From: Rhodospirillales bacterium CG15_BIG_FIL_POST_REV_8_21_14_020_66_15
GTDB taxonomy: Bacteria; Pseudomonadota; Alphaproteobacteria; Rhodospirillales; Casp-alpha2
Length of the DNA stretch: 64,000 bases
Direction: 5' to 3'
Assembly: GCA_002781745.1 (NCBI GenBank)
Contig: PFFW01000013.1
Location: 1 to 64,000 of the forward strand
Below are positions 42,078 through 54,765 of this stretch, piece after piece. The notes under the pieces are model-generated. The model saw only the letters and a list, made by a program, of their open reading frames with translations, ran no database searches and was not told the DNA's origin. The position numbers and the translations under genes are program-made. How positions within the stretch are numbered: the first letter of the stretch is position 1; each line of letters begins with the position of its first letter.

Positions 42078-44012
42078 ATGTGCGGCATCGCGGGCATTGT
42101 CGCGAAGGACGGACGCAGCGTCGATCCGGCAGAGTTGGCGCGCATGTCCGCGGCCATCGCCCACCGCGGGCCCGACGACCAGGGGGCGGCGGCATGGTCG
42201 CCCGAGGGCGGCGTCACCCATGCCCCTCATTGCGCAGCTCTGCCGACCGACGCGCGGATCGGCCTCGCCCACCGGCGGTTGTCGATCATCGACACGGGAC
42301 CGGGCGGCCATCAGCCCATGGCGACGCCCGACGGCCGCCATGTCCTGATCACCAACGGCGAGATCTACAACTACCTGGAACTGCGCCGAGAGCTGGAGGC
42401 CGAGGGCACGGTCTTCGCGTCCCAGTCGGATACGGAGGTGCTGCTGATCGCCCTCTGCCGCTGGGGCGTGGCGCGGACCCTGCCCCGTCTGACCGGAATG
42501 TTCGCCTTCGCGTTCCTGGACACTGTCGCCGGAACCCTGACCCTTGCGCGCGACCCTTTCGGCATCAAGCCGCTGATGTGGGCCCTGCGCGGCGGCGACC
42601 TGGCCTTCGCGTCAGAGCCGGGGGCGCTGTTGGAACTGACGGGCCTGTCCCGCGCCGTCGAACCGCAGGCGCTTTACGACTACCTGCGCTTCGGCCTGAC
42701 CGACCGGGGCGAGCGGACCCTGTTCCGCGAGATCCATCATCTGCCGCCGGCGTCGTTCGCGGTGATCGACCTGGACCGTGTCGCGGCCCCCGCGCCCGAA
42801 ACCTATTGGCGGCCGCGCACGGACGTCACGTCCGGCATCACCTTCGACGAGGCCGCCCGCGAACTGCGCCGCCTGTTCATGGACTCGGTGGCGTTGCACC
42901 TGCGCGCCGACGTGCCCGTGGGTGCGGCCCTTTCGGGCGGCATCGATTCGTCGGCCGTGGTCTGCGCCATGCGGGAGATCGAAGGGCAAGACCTGCGGCT
43001 CCACACCTTCAGCTTCACCGCCCCGGGCGACCGCCATGACGAGGCGCATTGGGCCGACATGGCGGGCCGCGCCGCGCGGGCGACCATACACAAGACAACC
43101 TCGTCGGGGGCGGCCCTGTCGGAAAGCCTCGACGGGCTGATCCGGATCCAGGGCGAGCCCTTCGGATCGACCAGCATCTTCGCCCAGAGCCGGGTCTATG
43201 CCCTGGTCAAGGATGCCGGGATCAAGGTGACGCTCGACGGCCAGGGCGCGGACGAGATCCTCGCCGGCTACGTGCCCTTCCTCGCGGCGCGCCTGGCCGG
43301 CATGTTGCGCCGGGGCGAGGTGATGCGCGCCGCGCGGTTCCTCTGCGCGGCGACGGACCAGGCCGGCCCTCTCGGCATGCTTGCCCGCGCGGCGCGGTTC
43401 ATCCTGCCCACCGGCCTGCAGGGCATCGCCCGCCGCCTGGTCGGCGAGGACCTGGTGCCCGATTGGATGGACGGCCGCTGGCTGGCGGCCCGAGGCGTCG
43501 CCGCCCGCGCGCCCCAGCAGCCGAAAGGCGGCCGGGTGCTCGTGGACGAGTTGGCGGAAAGTCTGCAGAGCCGCGTGCTGCCGGCCCTGCTGCGCTATCA
43601 GGACCGCAATTCCATGTCCTACGCCGTCGAAAGCCGGGTGCCCTTTCTGATCCCCGAACTGGCCGATTTCGTCTACTCCCTGCCCGAGGAATGCCTGATC
43701 TCCGGCCGGGGCGAGACCAAGTCCGTGTTCCGCGCCGCCATGCGCGGCCTGGTCCCCGACGCGATCCTGGACCGGCGCGACAAGATCGGCTTCATCACGC
43801 CGCAGGACGCCTGGCTGCGCGAATCGGGCGGCTGGCTTCGGACCCTCATCGACAGCGACGCCGCACGCGCCGTGCCGGCGCTCGATCACGGCGTCCTGGC
43901 GCGGCGCGTCGACGCCCTGATGACCGACGGCGGGCCGATACCGCAACAGGTCTGGCTGGCCGCGAACCTGATCCGCTGGTCGGAAATCCATCAGGTCGAT
44001 TTCGCCGCGTGA
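42078..44012 (+). CDS. Asparagine synthase-type glutamine amidotransferase, copy 2
   Basis: 644 residues from ATG 42078, 5 bp after the first copy. MCGIAGIVAKDGR with Cys2, TNGEIYNYLELRRELEAE, PP-loop LSGGIDSSAVVCAM near residue 287, FSFTAPGDRHDEAHWADM and LDGQGADEILAGYVPFL. The sequence differs substantially from copy 1 throughout, so this is not a recent duplication. The repeat may contain two amidated uronic residues, or the copies act on different sugars. It is followed after 7 bp by a methyltransferase. Confidence 0.88.
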   Translation: MCGIAGIVAKDGRSVDPAELARMSAAIAHRGPDDQGAAAWSPEGGVTHAPHCAALPTDARIGLAHRRLSIIDTGPGGHQPMATPDGRHVLITNGEIYNYLELRRELEAEGTVFASQSDTEVLLIALCRWGVARTLPRLTGMFAFAFLDTVAGTLTLARDPFGIKPLMWALRGGDLAFASEPGALLELTGLSRAVEPQALYDYLRFGLTDRGERTLFREIHHLPPASFAVIDLDRVAAPAPETYWRPRTDVTSGITFDEAARELRRLFMDSVALHLRADVPVGAALSGGIDSSAVVCAMREIEGQDLRLHTFSFTAPGDRHDEAHWADMAGRAARATIHKTTSSGAALSESLDGLIRIQGEPFGSTSIFAQSRVYALVKDAGIKVTLDGQGADEILAGYVPFLAARLAGMLRRGEVMRAARFLCAATDQAGPLGMLARAARFILPTGLQGIARRLVGEDLVPDWMDGRWLAARGVAARAPQQPKGGRVLVDELAESLQSRVLPALLRYQDRNSMSYAVESRVPFLIPELADFVYSLPEECLISGRGETKSVFRAAMRGLVPDAILDRRDKIGFITPQDAWLRESGGWLRTLIDSDAARAVPALDHGVLARRVDALMTDGGPIPQQVWLAANLIRWSEIHQVDFAA

Positions 44013-44019
44013 GGCAGCA

Positions 44020-44856
44020 ATGACGGAACCGGACGGCACGCCGCTGAATATCACCGGGCTCCTCGACGCCGGAGGGACGCTCCGGCTTTCCGGCGCCGGC
44101 GACGCGGAATGGCGCCGGATCACCGAGGCATCCCTGGAGGAGTACCGCCGGCATCATCAGGCGCAGGACTATCCGCCATCGACGCTCCATGTCATGGCCG
44201 CGTTCGAAGGGTTCATCGCCAAATGGGCGGGAATCTGGGACGCCCGGACCATGATCGACCTGGGCTGCGGCATCGGCACCGCCCTGCCGCCCTATGTGCG
44301 CAACATCGCGGGGTCGCCGGCCTACGTCGGGCTGGACCCGCTGGACGAGAATCCGCAACGCGACTATCCCTTCATCCGCGGGCGGCTCGAGGATCTGGCG
44401 GTCCGTCCGCTCGACAAAAAATTCGACCTGGCGCTGTTTGCGACCTCGCTTGATCACTTCGAGGATGCTAGGAACGCCCTGGCCCTCGCCGCCAAGATCA
44501 CCGGCGGCGGCCACGCGGTCATCTGGTGCGGCCTGCACGATTCGCCCCTGATCGCGCGCAACGACCTGTCCGTCCGGATTGCCGACCTGTGCCGAAACAA
44601 CCGATCCTTCCCGACCCGCACCTTGGCCTTTCTGGGTCTCGCCATCCTGACCTGGCCGCGCGTGGCCTGGGCGCTCGCCCGCCGCGAGCGCGCGCTTGCC
44701 GCCGGTCGGCCGCTCGACGACCTGCATTTCCATTACTTCACCGAGGACAGGCTGAGGGCGCTGCTGGCGTCCGCCGGCACCATTCACGAGTTTGTCCATT
44801 GCCCCGGCACCAACAGCGTGTTCGCCGCCGTGACCCTTTCCGCCGAAACCGAATGA
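44020..44856 (+). CDS. SAM-dependent methyltransferase
   Basis: 278 residues. Motif I is [17 protein letters not shown] (about residues 85-101), then [17 protein letters not shown] and [17 protein letters not shown] hydrophobic segment around residues 205-220 ([18 protein letters not shown]) could contact the membrane. Function is inferred as glycan methylation. It precedes the WbpB-WbpD fusion by 10 bp. Confidence 0.8.
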   Translation: MTEPDGTPLNITGLLDAGGTLRLSGAGDAEWRRITEASLEEYRRHHQAQDYPPSTLHVMAAFEGFIAKWAGIWDARTMIDLGCGIGTALPPYVRNIAGSPAYVGLDPLDENPQRDYPFIRGRLEDLAVRPLDKKFDLALFATSLDHFEDARNALALAAKITGGGHAVIWCGLHDSPLIARNDLSVRIADLCRNNRSFPTRTLAFLGLAILTWPRVAWALARRERALAAGRPLDDLHFHYFTEDRLRALLASAGTIHEFVHCPGTNSVFAAVTLSAETE

Positions 44857-44866
44857 CAGGCCCCGC

Positions 44867-46446
<1,580 letters not shown>

Positions 46447-46450
<4 letters not shown>

Positions 46451-47586
46451 CCGCTGCTTCCGACGCCCCCATCGCCTTCATCGACCTGCAGGCCCAGCGC
46501 GCGCGCCTGGGCGACAGTATCGACCAGGCCATCGCCAGGGTCCTCGACCACGGCCGCTTCATCATGGGGCCCGAGGTCGCGGAACTGGAGAAACGCCTGG
46601 CCGAAATGGCAGGCGCCCGGCATTGCGTGACCTGCTCAAGCGGCACGGACTCCCTGCTGCTGGTCCTCATGGCCTGGGGCATCGGCCCCGGCGACGCCGT
46701 CATCGTGCCGGCCATGACCTTCGCCTCGACGGCCGAGGTGGTGGCGCTGGCGGGCGCCACGCCCGTGTTCTGCGACGTGCTGCCGGACACCTTCAACATG
46801 GATCCGGCGAGCCTGGAAGGCGCCGTCGCCACGGCGAGGGACCAGGGCCTGAACCTGAAGGCCGTGATCCCCGTCGACCTGTTCGGCCAGCCCGCCGACT
46901 ACCCCGCGATCCGGAAGATCGCCGGGGCGCACGGCCTGAAGGTCCTGGCCGACGCGGCGCAGAGCTTCGGCGGCACCCTGAACGGCAAACCCGTGGGATC
47001 GTGGGGCGACGCGACCTCGGTCAGCTTCTTCCCGGCCAAGCCCTTGGGCTGTTACGGCGACGGCGGCGCGGTGCTGACCGACGACGCGGACCTGGCGGCG
47101 CGCATGCGCAGCCTGCGCGTGCACGGCCAGGGCACCAACAAGTACGACAACGTGGCGATCGGCCTGAACGCGCGGCTCGACACCCTGCAGGCGGCGATCC
47201 TGCTGGCCAAGCTCGACATCTTCCAGGACGAGATCGCCAAGCGGCAGGACGTGGCCGCCCGCTATGCCGAGGGCCTCGCCGGCGTCGCCGCCGCACCCGT
47301 GGTGGTGGAAGGGGCGCTCAGCGCCTGGGCCCAGTACACGATCCGCGTGACGGACCGCGACGCCGCGCAGAAAAAGCTGAACGCCGCCGGCGTGCCGACG
47401 GCGGTCTACTACCCGGTGGCGCTGTCGGATCAGCCGGCCTATGCCCATTACCCCCGTGCGGGCAATGGCACGCCGGTGTCGGCGGCGTTGGCCCGGGACG
47501 TGCTGAGCCTGCCCATGCATCCCTACCTGGATGCCGCGACCCAGGACCGCATCCTGGCGGCCCTGAAGGAAGCGATCGCGGCGTGA
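46447..47586 (+). CDS. wbpE: WbpE/WlbC-type UDP-3-keto sugar aminotransferase
   Basis: 379 residues. DegT family: [18 protein letters not shown] start typical of WbpE/Wlb[31 protein letters not shown], Schiff-base Lys198 in [16 protein letters not shown], and [10 protein letters not shown]. It aminates UDP-3-keto-GlcNAcA to give the 3-amino sugar that the WbpD domain then acetylates. It is nested between the WbpB-WbpD fusion and the 2-epimerase with 4-bp overlaps on both sides. Confidence 0.9.
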
Positions 47587-48620
47587 CCCGCATCGCAACC
47601 GTCGTCGGCGCGCGCCCGCAGTTCATCAAGGCGGGGCCGGTCAGCCGCGCCTTCGAGGACGCCGGCATCGCCGAGGTGCTGATCCACACGGGCCAGCATT
47701 TCGACGACGGCATGTCGGACGTGTTCTTCCGCGAACTGGGCCTGGCCGCCCCCGACCATCATCTGGGGATAAGCGGCGGCGGCCACGGCGACATGACGGG
47801 GCGCATGCTGATCGCGCTGGAGCCCGTCCTGATGAACGACAGGCCCGACGGCCTGCTGATCTACGGCGACACCAATTCGACCCTGGCGGGGGCGCTGGCG
47901 GCGGCCAAGCTCGACATCCCCGTGTTCCATGTCGAGGCCGGGCTGCGCTCGTTCCGCCGCGCGCAACCCGAAGAGATCAACCGCCGCGTCGCCGACCACC
48001 TGTCGACGCTGCTGTTCTGCCCGACGCCGCAGGCGATCTCCAACCTGGCCGAGGAAGGCATTTCGCGCGGCGTCATGCTGGTCGGCGACGTCATGTACGA
48101 CGCGGCCCTGCAGGCGGCCGGCCGGCCCGAGGGATCGGACATCGTCGCACGCCTGGGTCTGACCGCCGGCGAATACGAGGTCGCGACCGTGCACCGGGCC
48201 GAGAACACGGACGACGACGCGACCCTCGCCAAGGTCGTCGATTTCCTCAAGGCGCGGCCGGGCACGGTCGTCCTGCCCCTGCATCCCCGCACCAAGGCCG
48301 CGCTGGCCCGCGCCGGCCTGACGCTCGACGGCGTCACCGTGACGGAGCCCCTCGGTTACCTGGAGATGACGCATCTGGTTAAGGCGAGCGCCGGGGTGCT
48401 GACCGATTCCGGCGGCCTGCAGAAGGAAGCCTATTTCCACCGCGTGCCCTGCGTCACCCTGCGCGACGAGACGGAATGGGTCGAGACGGTCGAGGCCGGA
48501 TGGAACCGCCTGTGGCAGGGGCCGGACTTCAGCCGGCCGCGCCGCGACATCGACGCCTACGGCGACGGCGGCGCGGCCACCCGCATCGCCCAGGCCATCC
48601 GGGAGTTCATGGCCGCGTGA
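47583..48620 (+). CDS. wbpI: UDP-GlcNAc(3NAcA) 2-epimerase, WbpI type
   Basis: 345 residues from GTG 47583. Non-hydrolysing 2-epimerase: VVGARPQFIKAGPVSRAF, IYGDTNSTLAGALAAAKL, HVEAGLRSFRRAQPEEINR, VATVHRAENTDDD and LTDSGGLQKEAYF. The ARPQFIKA form of the first motif is typical of WbpI-like enzymes that epimerise UDP-GlcNAc3NAcA to UDP-ManNAc3NAcA. It sits directly behind WbpE, completing the pathway with WbpA at 53454. Confidence 0.9.
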   Translation: MTRIATVVGARPQFIKAGPVSRAFEDAGIAEVLIHTGQHFDDGMSDVFFRELGLAAPDHHLGISGGGHGDMTGRMLIALEPVLMNDRPDGLLIYGDTNSTLAGALAAAKLDIPVFHVEAGLRSFRRAQPEEINRRVADHLSTLLFCPTPQAISNLAEEGISRGVMLVGDVMYDAALQAAGRPEGSDIVARLGLTAGEYEVATVHRAENTDDDATLAKVVDFLKARPGTVVLPLHPRTKAALARAGLTLDGVTVTEPLGYLEMTHLVKASAGVLTDSGGLQKEAYFHRVPCVTLRDETEWVETVEAGWNRLWQGPDFSRPRRDIDAYGDGGAATRIAQAIREFMAA

Positions 48621-49720
48621 TCGGGCGCAAGCACCTCCTTTATCTCGCCCTGGAAGCCCCCCGCGAGGGCCAGGCGTCCTATGCGCACATCCACGAAATC
48701 TGCGGCGGCCTCAGGCGCCGGGGCTGGACCGTCGATCTGTTCGCGCCGTCCTATTCCGGCGCGTGGAAACGGCCCGGCCTGGCGCGGCGCATGCTGGAAT
48801 ACCTGTGCCTGCAATGGCGCCTGATGCGCGCCTTCGAGGACGGACAGGTCGTCTACGTGCGCTCCCACTTTCTGGCCTTTCCGGCGTCGTTCTGGGCGCG
48901 GCTGCGCGGCGCGCCCATCATCCATGAAATCAACGGGCCCTACGAGGACGTCGCCATCGCCTATGCCTGGGCGCGGCCGCTCGCCGGCGTCATCAAGTGG
49001 ATGTGGCGCAGGCAGTTCCGATGGGCCGGGCGGCTGATCACGGTGACGCCGCAACTGGCCGACTGGGTGCGCGCCCAGGGCGTCACGACCCCGGTCGACG
49101 TGGTGCCCAACGGCGCCAACACGGAGCTGTTCCACCCCCACGCTGATTGCGGCCTGGACCTGCCCGAACGCTACGCCGTGTTCTTCGGCGGGCTCGCCCG
49201 CTGGCAGGGCATCCCGACCCTGCTGGCCGCCAGACGGTCGCCCGCCTGGCCGCAAGGCGTCGACCTAGTGATCGTCGGCGACGGGCCGGAGCGCCCGGCG
49301 GTCGCGGCGGCGGCGGCCGGAGACCCCGGCATCGTTGATCTGGGCCGCCAGCCCTACCGCGTGCTGCCCGGCATCGTCGCCCGCAGCCTCTGCGGCCTGG
49401 TGCCCAAGAACAACCTGGGCGACCGCACGGGCACCGGGCTTTTTCCCCTGAAGGTGTTCGAGACCCTGGCCTGCGGCGTGCCGGCGATCGTCACCGACTT
49501 TCCCGGGCAGGCGGACCTGGTGCGCGACAACGATTGCGGCCTGGCCGTTCCGGCCGAGGACCCCGACGCCCTGGCGCGGGCCGTCGCGGAACTCGCCAGC
49601 GATCCAGCCCGCGCCGCAGAGATGGGCCGGCGCGGGCGCGACGCCGTCGTCGCCGCCCATTCCTGGGACATCCGGGCGGGCGAAACCGAAGCCGCGCTGC
49701 AGAGACTGACCGCCGCCTGA
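48617..49720 (+). CDS. GT4 glycosyltransferase
   Basis: 367 residues from GTG 48617 (GTGA overlap). GT-B fold of family 4: EAPREGQASYAHIHEI at the N-terminus, VPNGANTELFHPHAD linker motif, LVIVGDGPERPAV, and the donor-site GLFPLKVFETLACGVPAIVT with E-x7-E-like spacing in the family. It likely adds the diacetamido- or acetamidino-uronic residue, given that it follows the genes making it; this is an inference. The final A of its stop starts the wzx gene. Confidence 0.87.
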   Translation: MIGRKHLLYLALEAPREGQASYAHIHEICGGLRRRGWTVDLFAPSYSGAWKRPGLARRMLEYLCLQWRLMRAFEDGQVVYVRSHFLAFPASFWARLRGAPIIHEINGPYEDVAIAYAWARPLAGVIKWMWRRQFRWAGRLITVTPQLADWVRAQGVTTPVDVVPNGANTELFHPHADCGLDLPERYAVFFGGLARWQGIPTLLAARRSPAWPQGVDLVIVGDGPERPAVAAAAAGDPGIVDLGRQPYRVLPGIVARSLCGLVPKNNLGDRTGTGLFPLKVFETLACGVPAIVTDFPGQADLVRDNDCGLAVPAEDPDALARAVAELASDPARAAEMGRRGRDAVVAAHSWDIRAGETEAALQRLTAA

Positions 49721-51051
49721 TGGCCCTGCCCCGCAGCCTGCGCCCGCTCCTGGGCGACCTGCTGGTGGTCGACGGCGCCAGGATCCTGGCCGTCAACGTG
49801 GCGGGGGCGGGCCTCGCCTTCGTCTCGCACGTGCTGTTCGCGCGCTGGCTTTCCGTCGGCTCCTACGGCACCTACGTGTTCGCGCTCGGCTGGCTGAACA
49901 TCCTGTTCATCGCCGTGCAGGCGGGCCTGAACCTCGCCATGGTCCGCTTCATCGCCGAATACCGCGCCCAGGGAAACCGCGCGGCGATGCAGGCGGTGAT
50001 CGGCTTTTCCAACCGGGTCGTGCTGACCCTGGGCTTGTGCGCCGCCGCCGGCGGATCGCTTGCCGTCGCCGTGGCCTGGCCGGACGCCGCCGACGAGACG
50101 CGCCGCACCTTCCACGCCGCCCTGGCGCTGACCGTCGTGATGGCCCTGATCCAGCAGCGGGCCGCCGTCCTCCAGGGCCTGGAGCGCGTCGTGCAGTCGA
50201 CCATGATCTTCGAGATCGTGCGCCCGCTGCTGCTGCTCGGCGCCGTGCTGGTTCTCGCGCAAGCCTCGGACCTTGACGCCGCCGTCGTGATGGCGGCGAA
50301 CCTGGGCGTCAGCGCGGGCGTGCTCATCCTCCTGACGGCCTATGCCCGTGCCTGCGTCCTGGCCGAGCCGGCGAAATCCGATCGTCCCGTGCCGTCATGG
50401 CGCCACTGGTTGAAGACCAGCCTGCCCTACGTGGCGGTCACGGGACTGACCATCCTTCTGACGCAGATGGACATCCTGATGATCGGCCACATCCTGGGCC
50501 CGGAACAGGCGGGGCTTTACGCGCCGGCGGCCAAGGTCGCCCTGCTGGCGATTTTTCCCGCCGTCGCCATCCGCACGCGCTTCGGCCCGATGGCGGCCAA
50601 GCTGTTCGCCGAGAAGCGGACCGGCGACCTGCAGCGCCGCGTGAACACGGCGACGTCGCTTTCGCTGCTCGCCTGCCTGGGCATGCTGGCCGTGATCGTG
50701 CCCGGCCGCGCCGTGATCCTGGGCCTGTTCGGCGAGGCCTACACGCCGGGCGCGGCGGTGGTGGCGATCCTGGGCGCGGGGTATCTGGCCTACTCCATGT
50801 TCGGCGCGGTCGAGATGTTCTTCCTGGTCGGGCCGTTCGAGCGCGCCAACGCCCTTGTCGCGGCCGCGACGCTGGGCGTGAACCTGATCCTCAACCTGGT
50901 CCTGATCCCCCGCCTCGGCATCGAGGGCGCCGCCGTGGCGACGGGCGCGGCCATGGCGTTCCGCGCCGCCCTGTCGGCGGCCGTCGTCAACCGCCGCACG
51001 GGGATACGTCCCTGGGCGCGGCCCGCGCCGTCGGCCGGCACCGCGCCGTGA
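49720..51051 (+). CDS. wzx: Wzx-like polysaccharide flippase
   Basis: 443 residues with about twelve hydrophobic segments, opening MALPRSLRPLLGDLLVVDGA and then AGLAFVSHVLFARWLSVGSYG, a region typical of the polysaccharide transporter (PST/MOP) family. Pro- and Gly-rich turns and IGHILGPEQAGLYAPAAKVA in the centre match Wzx/RfbX proteins. It would flip undecaprenyl-linked repeat units across the inner membrane. It is followed with a 4-bp overlap by the polymerase candidate. Confidence 0.86.
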   Translation: MALPRSLRPLLGDLLVVDGARILAVNVAGAGLAFVSHVLFARWLSVGSYGTYVFALGWLNILFIAVQAGLNLAMVRFIAEYRAQGNRAAMQAVIGFSNRVVLTLGLCAAAGGSLAVAVAWPDAADETRRTFHAALALTVVMALIQQRAAVLQGLERVVQSTMIFEIVRPLLLLGAVLVLAQASDLDAAVVMAANLGVSAGVLILLTAYARACVLAEPAKSDRPVPSWRHWLKTSLPYVAVTGLTILLTQMDILMIGHILGPEQAGLYAPAAKVALLAIFPAVAIRTRFGPMAAKLFAEKRTGDLQRRVNTATSLSLLACLGMLAVIVPGRAVILGLFGEAYTPGAAVVAILGAGYLAYSMFGAVEMFFLVGPFERANALVAAATLGVNLILNLVLIPRLGIEGAAVATGAAMAFRAALSAAVVNRRTGIRPWARPAPSAGTAP

Positions 51052-52403
51052 CCCTGGCGCTGATCCTGAGCGGCGCCCTGACGGCGCTGATGGCGGCGGT
51101 GGAGGTTCTGCGCTTCCGCCGGGTCCGGCGGTTCACCTTCCTGACCGCGGCCCACGCGCTGATCGCCGTGGGCTACTGCCTGCCGGCGTTTCTTATCGCG
51201 TTCCTGCCGGGCACCCCCTGGGCGGCGGGGATGATGGACACGTTGGGTCCCAACCCCTGGGGCGTGCGTCTCTATATCCTGGATCTGGCCGACGCCCTGA
51301 ACCTTGCCGAAGGGGCGTACGTCTCGGCCGGGATCATCCTGGGGGGCGGCTATGCCGTCATGTTGGGGGGATACCTGCTGGCCGCGCGCCGTGCGCCCAT
51401 GCCTCTGCAAAGCCGGGCCATCCCGGCGGGCGGCCTGGCGGTGATCGGCTTGGTTTTGGGCGCGATGGCCGCCCTGGCCCTGACCGCATACGCATTCCAG
51501 TTCGACGGCCTCCGCGACATGGCCCAGGCGGGACTCGACCTGCGCCGTGGCGCCCGCAGCGTGCGGTGGGGAGCCCTTCAGGTCCTCGCACAGATCGCCT
51601 TTCCCGCCTTCCTGATCCTGGCGGCGGCGGCCCTGCGCTTCGACGGATGGCGGCGGGCCGTCCTGGCCGCCGCCGCCGCCGCGATCTGGGCCGTGGCGGC
51701 GGTTCGCCTGCTGCACGTCGGAGGCCGCCTGGATACGGCGGGATTCCTGGTTACGCCGCTGCTCGCCTGGGTGTTCGTGGCCCGGTCGCGGGTGACGGCG
51801 ATGGCCGTGCTGGCCGGCCTGGGCGCGCTCGCGCTATTCCTGGCCAGCGTCGACCCCGCGTTCTTCCGCGATCCGGTCGCCACCGCCGGCACCGAGGCCA
51901 AGCAATTGACCTCGGCCCTGGCCGACAACGTCCTCTATATCCTGGCCTATCTCGGGTTTCCCCATATAACCGCGGCCCATGCCTTAACCGTCAGTCCGGG
52001 GGTGATCGACTTCCGCTGGTTCATCGACATCCCCCTGGGCGTCGCCTACATGCTGCCCAATTTCACGGGCGTCGAGACCCTGCCGCCCATGATCCTGAGC
52101 CTGCACGTCAAGCTGCTGCCGTGGATTCCGGTCGATCTGTTCTCGTTCGGGTATTACAGCCTGGGCACGCTCGGCGTGCTGATCGTCTTCGCCGCGTTCG
52201 GCGCGGTGCTCGCGCTGTTCGACGGCTGGCTGACGGAGAGTCCGGGCTGGCTCGGCCAGGCGCTGCGCGCGGCCTGGCTGTTCTACCTGCCGTTCCGCCT
52301 GCTCTATGCCGATCCCTATGCCGCCCTGCAGGCCGGGTTCGGCCTGATTGCGGGGACCGTGGTCATCCTGGCCCTGTCCCTGTGGGCGCGCCGGTGGGCA
52401 TGA
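51048..52403 (+). CDS. wzy: Wzy-like O-antigen polymerase candidate
   Basis: 451 residues from GTG 51048; strongly hydrophobic with roughly ten or more membrane spans and a long loop near residues 280-360 (between LFLASVDPAFFRDP and VKLLPWIPVDLF), the shape expected of Wzy polymerases, which share little sequence. Position right after wzx supports the call. It would join repeat units in the periplasm. The last 41 bp overlap the end of the oppositely oriented glycosyltransferase gene. Confidence 0.65.
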   Translation: MTLALILSGALTALMAAVEVLRFRRVRRFTFLTAAHALIAVGYCLPAFLIAFLPGTPWAAGMMDTLGPNPWGVRLYILDLADALNLAEGAYVSAGIILGGGYAVMLGGYLLAARRAPMPLQSRAIPAGGLAVIGLVLGAMAALALTAYAFQFDGLRDMAQAGLDLRRGARSVRWGALQVLAQIAFPAFLILAAAALRFDGWRRAVLAAAAAAIWAVAAVRLLHVGGRLDTAGFLVTPLLAWVFVARSRVTAMAVLAGLGALALFLASVDPAFFRDPVATAGTEAKQLTSALADNVLYILAYLGFPHITAAHALTVSPGVIDFRWFIDIPLGVAYMLPNFTGVETLPPMILSLHVKLLPWIPVDLFSFGYYSLGTLGVLIVFAAFGAVLALFDGWLTESPGWLGQALRAAWLFYLPFRLLYADPYAALQAGFGLIAGTVVILALSLWARRWA

Positions 52404-53337
52404 CCTTCGCAGGCGCGGCCGGCGCGATCAGCTTTACCGCATCCGGATAGGTCAGTCCCGTGGTCACCGCGCCGCCGCCGACCCGGGCGATGTCGAAGAC
52501 CTTGTCCTGGATGCGGTCGCCCGCCATGTGCATGACGCCGAGCGGCTCGTGCGGGGCGTGGGGCTCCACGAACAGGCGGCGCGCCGGATCGTACATGGGC
52601 GTGCCGTGGCCGCACAGCCAGTTGCAGTAGGCGGGCAGGAACGTCGCGGGGGCCTTGTCGCGATAGACGACGTAGTTGAGCGCGGTCTGCTCCGAAATGC
52701 GGCCGTAAAGATCGCGCACGCCGGGCTTGAGGCGCCAGCGGCACATGGCGGCCTTGTGCGCCGCCTGCCACAGCGCCCAGTGGGGCGCGTCGCCGCGCAA
52801 TGCGAACACGCCGGAATTGAGGACGGGGTTGCGGCCCAGGCGGTCCGCCACCGCCCAGCCGTAGGCCCAGCGGTACATGCGGTGGCTGAGGCGCCGCCAA
52901 TAGGGCCGAGGCCGCTTGTAGTACATGGTGTAGCCGCGGTCGATCTCGGGCACGACGGCGAGCCGGCCCCCACGGGCGGCGGACAGGAACCGTTCGATCA
53001 CCGAGGCGTCCTGCACCCAGGCGTCGGAATCGATCCACATGTAGAGGCCGTAGCCGGGAAACAGGCGCGGCAGATAGGGCCGCGAGGTCATCGCCTTGAA
53101 ATATCCAGGCGTGCGGTCGCGCCCGGGGAAATCGTATTCCCACCCGGCGGTCACCACCCTGGCCGTCAGGTCGCGCAACCGCGCCGCCTGCTCCTCCGTC
53201 AGCCCGACGTCGAGAATGCACAGATCGAAATCGATGCCCGCCGCGCGATCCCTGAGCGACGTCACCGTGCCCATGAGCAGGTCGAAGTAGTTGGCGTCCG
53301 AGGAGACGATGATGGCGGTCGTGGAACCGAGAGGCAT
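52363..53337 (-). CDS. Glycosyltransferase with DxD motif (GT8-like), opposite strand
   Basis: 324 residues from ATG 53337. A longer reading starting at 53430 would leave only 23 bp to the divergent wbpA gene and begin with residues that do not look like a glycosyltransferase N-terminus, so it is not used. GT-A features: TTAIIVSSDANYFDLLMG, FDLCILDVGLT, and the metal motif DSD at residues 103-105 (YMWIDSDAWVQD). The C-terminal His/Asn segment (NSGVFALRGDAP, MHMAGDRIQD) resembles GT8-type or LPS transferases. It is the only leftward gene in the glycan part of the window. Confidence 0.78.
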   Translation of the reverse strand: MPLGSTTAIIVSSDANYFDLLMGTVTSLRDRAAGIDFDLCILDVGLTEEQAARLRDLTARVVTAGWEYDFPGRDRTPGYFKAMTSRPYLPRLFPGYGLYMWIDSDAWVQDASVIERFLSAARGGRLAVVPEIDRGYTMYYKRPRPYWRRLSHRMYRWAYGWAVADRLGRNPVLNSGVFALRGDAPHWALWQAAHKAAMCRWRLKPGVRDLYGRISEQTALNYVVYRDKAPATFLPAYCNWLCGHGTPMYDPARRLFVEPHAPHEPLGVMHMAGDRIQDKVFDIARVGGGAVTTGLTYPDAVKLIAPAAPAKVMPTGAPTGTGPG

Positions 53338-53453
53338 GAGCGGGGTCCGGCGGCTGACGGTCACTGCGGGCGGATGCGGGGCGATCTTAGGCGCAACGCC
53401 GCCGATGCGGAACCTTGTTGTTTCCACCACCCGGAATGGGCTAAGAGCCTGAC
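53338..53453. promoter_or_regulatory. Divergent intergenic region before the reversed GT and wbpA
   Basis: 116 bp separate the proposed starts of the leftward glycosyltransferase and rightward wbpA. Promoters for both directions are expected here since neither gene can be read through from its neighbour. I see AT-richer sequence around 53410-53420 but no boxes I would assign with confidence. Confidence 0.4.
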
Positions 53454-54740
<1,287 letters not shown>

Positions 54741-54765
54741 GCGCGGGCGGCGCGGGCTGACCGCC

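Noticed and set aside
53338-53430. Longer start for the reversed glycosyltransferase at 53430
   Set aside because: It would add 31 residues that do not resemble a glycosyltransferase N-terminus and leave only 23 bp to wbpA; the ATG at 53337 places the conserved TTAIIVSSDANYF at the expected position.
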